The translations under genes and the position numbers were made by a program. From an uncultured Myxococcales bacterium (GTDB lineage: Bacteria; Myxococcota; Myxococcia; Myxococcales; Myxococcaceae): a stretch of 39,991 bases of DNA. Position 1 is the first letter of the stretch. Each line of letters begins with the position of its first letter. The notes under the pieces were generated by a model. That model did not search any database and was not told the DNA's origin. It saw nothing but the letters and a program-made list of their open reading frames with translations. The DNA lies in the NCBI GenBank assembly GCA_903911905.1, contig CAIWFK010000741.1:1-39991 (forward strand), written 5' to 3'. Below, in pieces: positions 24,196-32,563 of the stretch.

Positions 24196-24956
24196 GGCTG
24201 CGCTGCGCCGAGGGCGTCATCGAGGCCGATGACAGCCTCTGCGTGATGTCGCGGCCCCGCGTGTTCGTCGACGCGTTCTCGGCCGACACCGCTTTGCGGC
24301 CCGTGCTGTTGACCGTGGTGCGCCGTGACCACGTCGAGGGCGAGACCATTGCCGGCCCGCTCGGCTCATGCGTCGTCGCGCTCGACGGGCCGACCATGAC
24401 CGTGCAGGTCGCCGACGGCAGCTTCCCGGGGGAACTCGTGTTGCGGCTGGCCTGGTACGTGGTCACCACGAGGTTGGGTGGCGTGCTGCTCCACGCCTCG
24501 GCCATCGCCGAGGGTGACCGCGCGCTGGTGGCCTGCGGCAAGAGTGGTGACGGCAAGTCGACGCTCGGCCGGCTCTGTCACGGCGCTGGCGCGCGACTGC
24601 TCACCGACGAGGTGGTGCAGGTCTTCCCCGACGGGCGCATCAGCGGCAGCCCGTTCCGCAGCGACGAGGACAACGTGGGCCGCCCCGGCGTGGTGCGCGC
24701 CCGGGCCTTCGTGACGCTGCAGAAGGCCGACCACGAGGCGCTGACCTCGGTCGACGTGCTGACGGCGGCGTCGGTCGCCATGGCCCAGTGCTTCGACATT
24801 GGCCCCAGCAGCTTCACCCTGCCCCGCAAAGACGTGCGTGAGCGCCTGCTGGCCTTCCTCGACGCGGTGGAGCGCCACACCCTGCGCTTCCGCAAGGACC
24901 CGGCGGCCGGCGAGTTCGTGCGGGCCTTTCTGCGCGGAAGCCCGGTGGCACCGTGA
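24192..24956 (+). CDS. HPr-kinase-like P-loop ATPase
   Basis: 254 residues. A variable N-terminal part (1-85) precedes a kinase core of the HprK C-terminal type. LLHASAIA at 99-106 is the typical strand before the P-loop. Walker [10 protein letters not shown] is at 116-124, and ARLLTDEVV with Asp139/Glu140 corresponds to the acidic catalytic strand. The N-terminal HPr-recognition domain of true HprK is absent, so it is not a standard HPr kinase. Such HprK-related kinases occur in clusters with PqqD-like proteins and in some lasso-peptide clusters, where one phosphorylates a precursor. Here it is translationally coupled to panD and lies 2.8 kb from the Cys-rich peptide gene. The substrate is unknown. 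Confidence 0.82.
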   Translation: MRLRCAEGVIEADDSLCVMSRPRVFVDAFSADTALRPVLLTVVRRDHVEGETIAGPLGSCVVALDGPTMTVQVADGSFPGELVLRLAWYVVTTRLGGVLLHASAIAEGDRALVACGKSGDGKSTLGRLCHGAGARLLTDEVVQVFPDGRISGSPFRSDEDNVGRPGVVRARAFVTLQKADHEALTSVDVLTAASVAMAQCFDIGPSSFTLPRKDVRERLLAFLDAVERHTLRFRKDPAAGEFVRAFLRGSPVAP

Positions 24957-25054
24957 CACGAGGTGTGTCACCGCCCCACCCGCCACCCGGTTCGTGATTT
25001 CGAGGGGTTCGGAAGGGTCCTGGCGCTGGCAAGCCCGCTGCATCGGGGGTGGTC

Positions 25055-25324
25055 ATGGTTCAAACGACTTCCGCCCAGGCCCTGCAGTTCGACGTCATCT
25101 CTGCCTCGCCGATGGTTCGACTGGGCACCATGCGGCTGCAGCGCTACGCGAGCGCGCGTGACGCGGCGGCGGTGCTGGGGAAGCCGACCCTGACGGTGGC
25201 GCCGAGCGTGCGCGTCGTGCGGCTGATGACGGCCCTGGTGGTGGCGGCGAGCGTGATGGTCACCAGCGCGGTGGTCACGGTGGCGGTGTGGCGCGACGTG
25301 CAGCACCAGTCGGCCCGGCGCTGA
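25055..25324 (+). CDS. Small single-pass membrane protein, unknown
   Basis: 89 residues from the ATG at 25055; a GTG six bases earlier is also in frame, and a GGGGGTGG stretch precedes both. The first 50 residues are polar and contain RLQRYASARDAAAVLGKP. A single hydrophobic helix lies at about 56-79, followed by a short polar tail. I recognise no family. It lies 98 bp after the HPr-kinase-like gene on the same strand. A small anchored cytoplasmic or periplasmic protein is possible; it could also be a spurious ORF in this GC-rich DNA. Confidence 0.45.
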   Translation: MVQTTSAQALQFDVISASPMVRLGTMRLQRYASARDAAAVLGKPTLTVAPSVRVVRLMTALVVAASVMVTSAVVTVAVWRDVQHQSARR

Positions 25325-25458
25325 GCCGAGGAGCGCGCCGCCCGAGCCGCTCGACTGGTCTGCGAGGGCAGGTCACGGCACCGGGCAAGACGTTGCTGGC
25401 AACGGCGGGCCTCGGCGGGCGAACGAGCCCGGCACCGTCATCTGCTAGCGTCGTCTGC

Positions 25459-27246
25459 ATGCTCACCAGACGCAGGACGCTGTGTTCAGTCGCGCTCGTT
25501 GGTGTGTTCCTGGGGTCGGTCGCTCCGGCACGCGCCGAGGCCCCCCCGCAGGACATCGCGGACATTCAGGCCAAGCTGGCCAACCGTGAACGGCTCACCG
25601 ACGACGAGCAGCGCCGCCTCTTCATCTGGACGACGCGCAAGAGCAACCAGACCGACCGGGACCTCGGGCAGACGCCCACCGACGACCAGAACGGAGCGAT
25701 GCCGAAGGACATTCAGGACATTCTGGCCCGCGCACGCGCCTCGGGAAGCATGAGCGCCGCCGACCAGGCACGCATCAAGGCGTGGGGCGCCTCGACGCAG
25801 CAGAACAAGCAGGGCCTCGAGAAGGACGCGCGCGACACCATTCAGCTGCTCAAGGACGCTCCGCCGCCGACCGGAGCGCCGCAACGACGAGAGCCCCCGA
25901 CGCCGTCGGACAACACCATCACCGTCGAGATCAAGCAGCGCACGACCAGCCCCAGCGGCGACATCGAGACCACCGGCACCATCACCTTCCCGGTGACCAT
26001 CACCGCCGACGACAACCCGAACGAGAACGCCTTTCACCTCAAGTTCATGCCCAACCCCCTGGGCAGCGCCCGTGGCTCGCTGCGTTCGGCCGGCTGGGGG
26101 CTGTCCCACGACGGCAAGGACGCCGCGGGCAATTCGTGCCCGGAGCACAAGGACACTTTCGACACCGGCGTTGCGGTGAACGGGTCGGGACAGGACCCGC
26201 GGGTGCGCTTCTCGGGAGAGGTGGTGGTGCCCGCGGGGCGCCGCCCGTACACGAACGCGACGCTGCTGCTCGCGCTCACCGGCCAGGGGCAGACGACCTG
26301 CGGGTGCAATTCGGCGAACAACACGCAGTCCACGCAAGCCGTCGCGCTGTCCCCCATCACCCTCGACGGCCTGCGCAGCGACGTGCCGTTCAGCTCGGCG
26401 GTCGGCGATTTGCCGGTGCTGGCTGCGGGGCAAGGGGTGGTGGAGCGATCGTCGCCCGATCTCAAGGAGGTGCTGGACCAGGCCTTCTTCAACTTCGACA
26501 CCGCCGGGGCGCGACGGGCCCTCGACGAGGGCGGCGACTTTGCGACCTCGTCGACCTACCACTACAAGATGGTGAAGGGCGACGCGGTGTCGAGCTCGAC
26601 GGTGACCTTCCGGTTCAAGCTCAAGTTCCCCAAGCGGGTGTGTGGCCCCGACATCACCGACGCGCTCAAGCGAACGGTGGCCAAGCTTGAGGCGAACTTC
26701 AACGCCCAGTCCAGCGCCGTGAAGGTCGCGGTGTGCCTGGAGTCGATCTCGCCCACCTCGGCGGTCACGTGGGACATTCTGGGCATTCGCGATCGCCACC
26801 AGTGGATCGAGCGAACGCGCCCGACCTGCGACGTCGGTGGGCCGAACCCGACCGTCGACGTGGGCGGCCAGTGTTTCTACACGGGGTCGGTGAACTACCT
26901 GCTGTGGGGCGTGATGTTCCGGCTCTGCGCCCAGGCCAACCCGAACGCCGCGTCGCTCGCGTTCAGCGAAGACCGAATGATCGAATACATCTCGATCTAC
27001 AAGGGTGGCGTTCCCGGCGTGACGAACCAGTCGGGGAACTTCGGGCCGTCACAGTGGTGGTCGCGGGCCGGGTACGAGGGCTGGCCGGCCGCGCCCACGC
27101 CGCCGGGCGATCGACCCAAGCAGAAGTGCACCTGCCCCAAGGACCTGGGGCAGGACTTCCCGACCAACGACGGCAGCACCTTCCTGGTCGGCTGGGCTCC
27201 GGGGTTCAACACCGAGCTCAACGCCCCGCGACCGCCGGCGCCCTGA
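25459..27246 (+). CDS. Exported protein of unknown function
   Basis: 595 residues from the ATG at 25459. A signal peptide (LCSVALVGVFLGSVAPARA) should be removed after about residue 26. Residues 30-130 are helical, charged and Gln/Asp-rich. The middle holds a beta-rich section with six or more cysteines, including CGCNS. The C-terminal third contains CFYTGSVNYLLWGVMFRLC and later WWSRAGYEGWP and KCTCPKDLGQ. I recall similar NYxxWGVMxRLC phrases in uncharacterised toxin-like or contractile-injection-associated proteins, but I cannot name the family. It is preceded by 134 bp without a gene and is convergent with the pentapeptide gene 21 bp away. It should be functional outside the cytoplasm; the role is open. 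Confidence 0.75.
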   Translation: MLTRRRTLCSVALVGVFLGSVAPARAEAPPQDIADIQAKLANRERLTDDEQRRLFIWTTRKSNQTDRDLGQTPTDDQNGAMPKDIQDILARARASGSMSAADQARIKAWGASTQQNKQGLEKDARDTIQLLKDAPPPTGAPQRREPPTPSDNTITVEIKQRTTSPSGDIETTGTITFPVTITADDNPNENAFHLKFMPNPLGSARGSLRSAGWGLSHDGKDAAGNSCPEHKDTFDTGVAVNGSGQDPRVRFSGEVVVPAGRRPYTNATLLLALTGQGQTTCGCNSANNTQSTQAVALSPITLDGLRSDVPFSSAVGDLPVLAAGQGVVERSSPDLKEVLDQAFFNFDTAGARRALDEGGDFATSSTYHYKMVKGDAVSSSTVTFRFKLKFPKRVCGPDITDALKRTVAKLEANFNAQSSAVKVAVCLESISPTSAVTWDILGIRDRHQWIERTRPTCDVGGPNPTVDVGGQCFYTGSVNYLLWGVMFRLCAQANPNAASLAFSEDRMIEYISIYKGGVPGVTNQSGNFGPSQWWSRAGYEGWPAAPTPPGDRPKQKCTCPKDLGQDFPTNDGSTFLVGWAPGFNTELNAPRPPAP

Positions 27247-27267
27247 AGCGCGCGGCAGCCCCTGCCC

Positions 27268-28475
27268 TCACGGAGCCGGCGCGGCCATCGATTCGACGTG
27301 CGCGGTGGCCTCGGCCAGGTAGGCCAGGCGGCGCATGCGAACGTCGTCGGGCAGCTCGGCGTAGGCGCGGAACATGTCGCCCAGGCGCTCGCGCTGGCCG
27401 TTGGTGGCGACGTGCGCGAGGTCCTGCGAGGCTTCGGCCGACTCGACCGCTTCTTCCCAGTTGTTCTGGGGGTGAAGCCGGCCTCGAGCAGCGCGGTGAA
27501 GAGCTGGCAGGCCGCCAGGCGCATGCGCAGCTCACCGACCACCTCGAGCGCCTCGGCGGTGGCCTTGAGCTCGAGCAGCGCGTTGGTGATGCGGGGGTCG
27601 ACGTCGGCGGTGGGGTCTTCCGACTCCATGCCGCGGTGGAGCAATTCGTTGAGCGAGTCGACCGAGGGCTCGGACGGGGTGACTTCTTCGGCGACCTCGC
27701 GCAGGTAGACGACCGCGAGCGAGACGTCGGCGCCGCCGTTGGCGACCAGGGTGCGGGCCTTCTGCACGCCGGCCATGTCGGGCACCGGGCGGCGACCTTC
27801 GAGGCGCGCCTTGACGGCCTCGCGGTACAGGTTCTCGAGGCCCACGCCGGTGGCCATGCGCACGGGCAGCGGCAGGCGCAGGTTGGGCACGTCGAGCACC
27901 CACACCGGCGGGTTCGACACGTGCTTGAGCCAGCGGAAGAGCATCTTGCCGGGCTCGTCGCTGGGGCGGAACGGAGGCAGCTCGTTCTCGGCGGGCTGCT
28001 GGGCGGCCATGGCGGCGGCGCGCTGCTCGCGGGTGAAGCTGGTGATGCCCACGGCCGGCGGCGGCGGCGGCGGCGGCGCGTCTTCACCGTCGAGGCCGAC
28101 CACGCGGTCCATGTCGCAGTCGTCGAACTCGGCCTGCTCGATGCCCTGGGCGCCGGTGAAGTCGCAGCGCAGCAGCTTGAGCTTCTCGAAGGTCGCGCCC
28201 TCGAGGTTGCAGCCGCGGAAGTCGCAGTCCTGCAGGCGGCCACCGTGGAAGTACGCGTTCGAGAGGTCGGTCTCGCGGAAGCTGACCTTCGAGAGGTCGC
28301 ACTTTTCCCACTCGGTGCCGATGAGGGTCAGCCCCGACAGGTCGGCGTTGGCCGAGAAGAGCTGGGGAAAGGTCGCGCCGGTGTGGTCGAGCGGAACCTT
28401 GTTGTCCTTGCGCAGCTGGTTCCACTGCTTCGAGCCGGCCTTCAGGAGTTCTTCGATGCTGAGCTGCTTCGCCAT
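27268..28475 (-). pseudogene. Pentapeptide-repeat protein gene, frameshifted
   Basis: The ATG at 28475 opens MAKQLSIEELLKAG. Residues about 43-110 are pentapeptide repeats (ADLSG, CDLSK, TDLSN, CDFRG, CNLEG, CDFTG), which form a right-handed beta-helix. A seven-proline linker follows at about 134-140, and then a helical domain. At about residue 334, in a run of five G (plus strand 27468-27472), the frame breaks. The true continuation, beginning QNNWEEAVESAEASQ, is in the neighbouring frame and ends SMAAPAP with a stop at 27268-27270. Restoring one base would give a normal protein of about 402 residues. A recent single-base loss or a sequencing error are both possible. The helical C-terminal domain is not one I recognise. 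Confidence 0.8.
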
Positions 28476-28598
28476 GGCGCGCCTTCTAGCGGCTCGCAGG
28501 CGAGGGTCCAACGAATAGAATGAAGACCGTGCTGACGGGGCAGCTTGACCGGAAGCGGGAATGTGCGGGCGGCTGGCGTGTAGGGTCTGCACCAGGCC

Positions 28599-29411
28599 AT
28601 GGACAACCGCGCTCCCGAGACCAGCTTGAAGCCCGATCGAACGCCCCTCGTCCTCGGGGGCATGGTGGTGGTGGGGCTGTTGGCTGCCTTGGGTGGGTAC
28701 CTGACGTGGCGCTCGAGCCAGCCGGTCGTCACCCCGGCGCCGGTGCCGGTCGCGCCGCAGCCCCCGGTGGCACCCCCGCCGGTCGACGCCGGGCCGACGC
28801 TGACGGTGGAGCAGGCCCAGACCTCGTTTTCCCGGCTGGCCAGCGGGTGGTCGACCGACCCCCAGTTCCAGCAGTGGCTGCAGGGCCCGGCGGTGCGTCA
28901 GGTGGCCGCAGCCGTGCAATTGGTGGCTGACGGGCAGAGCCCGGTGGCCGCGTTGCCGGGGTTCCGGCTGACGGGTCCCTACGAGGTGCGCGAGGTGACG
29001 GTGCCGGCGCCGAAGGGCAGGCCGCGGCCGCCTGCGCGGGTCTTCGTGTCACCGGCGTCGTACGAGCGGTACGCCGTGCTGGTGAAGGCCTTCGACAGCC
29101 TCGATACCGCTGCGGCCGGCGAGGCGTGGCAGGCGCTGCGGCCCGTCTTCGACGCGGCGTTCGGCGAAATCGGCAAGCCCGGCACGCGGTTCGACGACGT
29201 GCTGAAGCGGGCGCTGGGCCGGCTGACGAGCGTGACCTTTCCCGAGGGCGAGGTCGAGCTGAAGGCGAAGGGCGCGCTCTACGAATACGCCGACCCCACG
29301 CTCGAGGCGCTCAGCCCGGCCGAGAAGCAGCTCTTGCGTCTGGGGCCCACCCAGGGGCGGCTGGTGCAGGCCAGGCTGAAGGCGTTCGCGAAGCACGCCG
29401 GGCTGGAGTGA
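28599..29411 (+). CDS. DUF3014-family membrane-anchored protein
   Basis: 270 residues. One transmembrane helix at about 17-36 (PLVLGGMVVVGLLAALGGYL) is followed by a Pro/Val/Ala-rich linker (43-65). The remainder matches DUF3014: LPGFRLTGPYEVREV, then SPASYERYAVLVKAFDSLD, RPVFDAAFGEIGKPGTRFDDVL and YEYADPTLEALSPAEKQLLRLGP. Such proteins are widespread in proteobacteria and their function is not known. The bulk should face the periplasm. It diverges from the pentapeptide gene across a 123-bp gap and converges on the PilZ-receiver gene with only four bases between the stop codons. Confidence 0.85.
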   Translation: MDNRAPETSLKPDRTPLVLGGMVVVGLLAALGGYLTWRSSQPVVTPAPVPVAPQPPVAPPPVDAGPTLTVEQAQTSFSRLASGWSTDPQFQQWLQGPAVRQVAAAVQLVADGQSPVAALPGFRLTGPYEVREVTVPAPKGRPRPPARVFVSPASYERYAVLVKAFDSLDTAAAGEAWQALRPVFDAAFGEIGKPGTRFDDVLKRALGRLTSVTFPEGEVELKAKGALYEYADPTLEALSPAEKQLLRLGPTQGRLVQARLKAFAKHAGLE

Positions 29412-29415
29412 GCCG

Positions 29416-30381
29416 CTACTTCAGGTACTTCCCGACCAGGTTGTACAGGTCGCCGATGGACAGCGGCTTGGTCAGGTAGTCGGTCGCGCCGGCCTCGTCG
29501 GCGATGTCGTGCAGCCGCGAGCGGTCGACGGCCGAAGCGAAGATGACGGGAATGTCGGCCAGCTCGACGTCGGCGCGCATCGACTTGCAGATGTCGACGC
29601 CGTCCATGCCGGGCATGAGAATGTCGAGCAGCACCAGCGAGGGGCGCGACTCGCGAATGAGCGCCATCGCTTCCTTGCCCGCCGAGGCCTTGAGCACCTC
29701 GTAGCCGTGCTTCGAGAGCGCGCGAGAGAGGAACTCGCGAATCTCGGCCTCGTCGTCGGCGACCAGCACGTGCTGCCGCTGCTTGGGGGGCCGGGCGACC
29801 AGCCGCTCGAGCTGCGCGCGCAAGGGAGCCAGAGCGGCGCCGGGCTCGACGAAGCGCACGCCGGTGCAGGCCTCGTCGGGCTCGCGAATGACCTCGGCCG
29901 AGAGGGCGAGGACCGTGGCGTCGTCGAGCGTGAGGTCGAATTCGATGAACTGGCCCGGCTTGAGCGGGGCGGTGGTCTCGATGAGCGCTCCGGTCTCGGA
30001 CAGGTTGCGCACCCGCGCGCCGTGCGGCAGCGCTGGGGTCGTGAGCGTCATCGGCAGCGAGCAGGGCTCGCGGTGCGAATGGCGACCGGCCGACACGCGC
30101 AGGGGCTCTTCGGCCAGCCCGAGGAAGCGGCGCACCTTGAGCACCTCGTCGTCGGCCAGCTTCACCCACACGCCAGGCTTGAAGCGCCCACCGTCGGTGC
30201 GCTGCCCCACGACCTCGGCGACCGCGACCAGAATCGACCCGCCGATGGCGAGTTCCAACGGCACCCGGGTGCCCAGCTTGACCAGGGACGTGGGCGCTTC
30301 GATGAACAAGCTGTCGGTGTTGGCCTTCACCAGCTCAGCCCACAGCCGGTACTTGTCTGAGAACTCCAGTCGAAGTCGCAT
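29416..30381 (-). CDS. PilZ-receiver protein
   Basis: 321 residues. The first 95 residues resemble a PilZ-like barrel (TDSLFIEAPTSLVKLGTRV). A second PilZ segment at about 100-195 has VRNLSETGALIETTAPLKPGQ and GVRFVE, but the full RxxxR c-di-GMP motif is not clear. The C-terminal receiver (about 204-321) has DDE at 209-211, phospho-acceptor Asp253 in LLDILMPGMDG and Lys305. PilZ domains often bind c-di-GMP, and the receiver would accept phosphate from a kinase; the protein has no DNA-binding output, so it probably works by protein contact. It follows the second permease gene on the same strand by 54 bp. Confidence 0.88.
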   Translation of the reverse strand: MRLRLEFSDKYRLWAELVKANTDSLFIEAPTSLVKLGTRVPLELAIGGSILVAVAEVVGQRTDGGRFKPGVWVKLADDEVLKVRRFLGLAEEPLRVSAGRHSHREPCSLPMTLTTPALPHGARVRNLSETGALIETTAPLKPGQFIEFDLTLDDATVLALSAEVIREPDEACTGVRFVEPGAALAPLRAQLERLVARPPKQRQHVLVADDEAEIREFLSRALSKHGYEVLKASAGKEAMALIRESRPSLVLLDILMPGMDGVDICKSMRADVELADIPVIFASAVDRSRLHDIADEAGATDYLTKPLSIGDLYNLVGKYLK

Positions 30382-30435
30382 GAGGGCTCTTTGGCACAGA
30401 CCCGTCGGGCGGCTGAACGGTCACCTGAAGAGACC

Positions 30436-31737
30436 TCACCCCGCATGCTGCATCGCACTGACGGGCTCGAGCCGGGCGGCGATGAACGAGGGGAAGAGCG
30501 AGATGGCGGTGACCGCGGTGGTGATGAAGCCCACCGTCCACGCCACCCACTTGAGGCTGGGCAGCACGACCAGCGTGTCCGAGAGCAGCACGAACTGCAC
30601 GCCCAGCGGCAGCGCGAGGTGGGCCTGGGTGAGCCCCACCGAGACCAGCACGCCCAGGGTGCCGCCCAGCACGGTCGAGAAGAGCCCCAGCAGGAAGCCC
30701 TCGGTGACGAACATGAGCAACACGCCGGTGCGCTGCATGCCGATGGCGCGCAGGGTGCCGATTTCGCGGGTGCGTTCTCGAATGCTGATCCACATCACGA
30801 TGACGATGCCCACGCCGATGACCAGCAGCAACACCACGCCCAGCCCGAACGAGAGCGCGCTGACCAGGTCGACGGTCCACGCCACGAAGCTGACCTCGTC
30901 GTGCCAGTTGGTCAGGTCGAGCCGCTGCCCGACCCACGGTTCGCGGGTGACGTTCTCGAACTTGAAGAAGAAGGCGCGCGGGTCCTCGTCCATCAGGGCG
31001 AAGCCGGCGGCGGTGAGCGCGGTACGCAGCCGGGCCTCGACCCGCTTGACCTCGTCGAGGTTGCTGGAGGGCAGGTAGACCTGCAGGGCACCGGTGGTGT
31101 CGTCCTTGAGTTGGTAGAGCTGGCGCAGGGTCACCTCGTTCAGGAAGCAGGTGAACTGGCTGAGCATGCCCATGTTGCGCACCACCGCGACCACGGTGAC
31201 GTCGACGGTGTTGTTCGAGCCGCGCAGGGTGGGCGCCGAGACGGTGAGCGCGTCGCCGACCCGCACGTCGAGCGTGGCGGCCTGGTCTTCGAAGAGCATG
31301 ATGGTGCCGGGTCTGCCCAGCGCCTCGAGCGAGCCTTCCTTGAGCTTGAGCGCCTTCTGCAGGCCGACCTCGCGGCCGATGTCGATGCCGCTCAAGGGGC
31401 TCAACACCGAGCCGGTCTCGCTGATGACCTTGGCGAAGCCGCGGCCGCGTGAGGCCACGTAGATCAGCTCGGGCACGGCCTGGTGAATGGCGTCGTTGAC
31501 CGCCGCGGCATGGGTGACGACGGGCGCCGCCTGCCCTGCGGTGACCTTGAAGAAGCCGGCGACGTTGACGTGCCCACTCATCAGCGTGGTCGACGATTCG
31601 ACCAGCGCACGGTTCATGCCCTCGCCGATGCCGAGCATCACCACCATCAGCGCGGTGACCAGGGCCAGCGCGGTCATCAGCACGCCGGTGCGGCGACGGT
31701 GCTGCCACAGCGAGAGGAAGGCGATTCGCAGCAGCAT
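30436..31737 (-). CDS. FtsX/MacB-type ABC transporter permease
   Basis: 433 residues. TM1 (about 18-38) leads to a large extracytoplasmic domain (about 45-270) and three C-terminal helices (about 285-430). The phrase ISIRERTREIGTLRAIGMQRTGVL is the hallmark of FtsX-like permeases, and LEPVSAMQHA ends the protein as in LolC/MacB relatives. Such permeases work with a cytoplasmic ATPase to drive lipoprotein sorting, export or envelope remodelling. No ATPase is in the window. It is four bases from the methyltransferase stop and in one run with a second permease, so they are likely one operon. Lipid or lipoprotein handling is an inference. Confidence 0.9.
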   Translation of the reverse strand: MLLRIAFLSLWQHRRRTGVLMTALALVTALMVVMLGIGEGMNRALVESSTTLMSGHVNVAGFFKVTAGQAAPVVTHAAAVNDAIHQAVPELIYVASRGRGFAKVISETGSVLSPLSGIDIGREVGLQKALKLKEGSLEALGRPGTIMLFEDQAATLDVRVGDALTVSAPTLRGSNNTVDVTVVAVVRNMGMLSQFTCFLNEVTLRQLYQLKDDTTGALQVYLPSSNLDEVKRVEARLRTALTAAGFALMDEDPRAFFFKFENVTREPWVGQRLDLTNWHDEVSFVAWTVDLVSALSFGLGVVLLLVIGVGIVIVMWISIRERTREIGTLRAIGMQRTGVLLMFVTEGFLLGLFSTVLGGTLGVLVSVGLTQAHLALPLGVQFVLLSDTLVVLPSLKWVAWTVGFITTAVTAISLFPSFIAARLEPVSAMQHAG

Positions 31738-31741
31738 GGCG

Positions 31742-32560
31742 TCAGCTCCGCCGGCCGGCGACGACGGGCACGTGCCAGACCGCGTAGCGCGAGGGGTCGC
31801 GAATGCAGGCCACCATCTCGTCGAAGTAGGCGCGCGCCTGGTCGCGGGTGAAGCGGGTGTGCTGGCCGATGGGGTCGACGTAGCCGTCGCGCCAGGCGAC
31901 GAAGATGTCGGCGAAGGTCTGCCGAGGCACGCGCAGGGTGTCGACCACCACGTAGTCGAGCGTGAGGTCGGTGAAGCCCAGGTGCTGCATCAGCGGCACC
32001 ACGTGGCGGCCGATGCGCAGGTCGGTGCCGGTGCTGCGGCCGAACTCGTCGGGCGCGGCGGGGAAGAACTGCGCCGGGTCGAGCGCGCCGGCGGCGAAGT
32101 GGATCATGCCGTAGTCCTCGGCGATGAGGTGCACCCACCCTCCCCGCTTCGTGACGCGCTTCAACTCTGCCAGGGCGCGGTCGGCGTGGGGAATGGACTG
32201 CAGCACGTGCCGGCACGCGGTGAGGTCGAAGGTCTCTTCGCCGAACTTCAGCTCGAAGAGGCTGCCTTGCTGGAACGAGAGTCGCGGCGCGAGTGCCGAA
32301 TGTCGCGCCCGCGCCACGCGCAGCGGCTCTTCGAGAATGTCGACGCCGACGAGCGAGGCCTCTGGCAGCAGAGTCGCGACGCGCGAGGTGAATTCGCCGG
32401 TGCCGCAGCCCGCATCGAGCACCTTCGCGGTTTGAGCGAGGCCATACCGGGCGAGCAGGTGCTGCTCCTGCGGCCAGATGGCGCTGGCCTGGGCGGCCAG
32501 GGTGCGCACCATCGACTCATCGGCCATCTGCTGGGCCTGGGGGTTGAGCGCGTCGGTCAT
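31742..32560 (-). CDS. Class I SAM-dependent methyltransferase
   Basis: 272 residues, cytoplasmic. The SAM-binding motif VLDAGCGTGEF is at about 47-57, VGVDILEEPL near 71 carries the acidic residue after strand two, and FDLTACRHVLQSIPHADRAL is the later motif. The rest is lengthened by a C-terminal helical region with FDEMVACIRDPSRYAVWHVPVV. The family methylates small molecules, lipids or proteins; the substrate cannot be told. Its position exactly between two FtsX-type permeases, with 3- to 4-bp junctions, is unusual and suggests a joint function. Confidence 0.88.
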   Translation of the reverse strand: MTDALNPQAQQMADESMVRTLAAQASAIWPQEQHLLARYGLAQTAKVLDAGCGTGEFTSRVATLLPEASLVGVDILEEPLRVARARHSALAPRLSFQQGSLFELKFGEETFDLTACRHVLQSIPHADRALAELKRVTKRGGWVHLIAEDYGMIHFAAGALDPAQFFPAAPDEFGRSTGTDLRIGRHVVPLMQHLGFTDLTLDYVVVDTLRVPRQTFADIFVAWRDGYVDPIGQHTRFTRDQARAYFDEMVACIRDPSRYAVWHVPVVAGRRS

Positions 32561-32563
32561 GGT

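Noticed and set aside
24192-24956. True HPr kinase/phosphorylase of the sugar-transport system
   Set aside because: The N-terminal HPr domain is missing and no ptsH or EI gene is close.
28054-28078. GGC trinucleotide run as a regulatory repeat
   Set aside because: It encodes the poly-proline linker of the pentapeptide-repeat protein on the minus strand.
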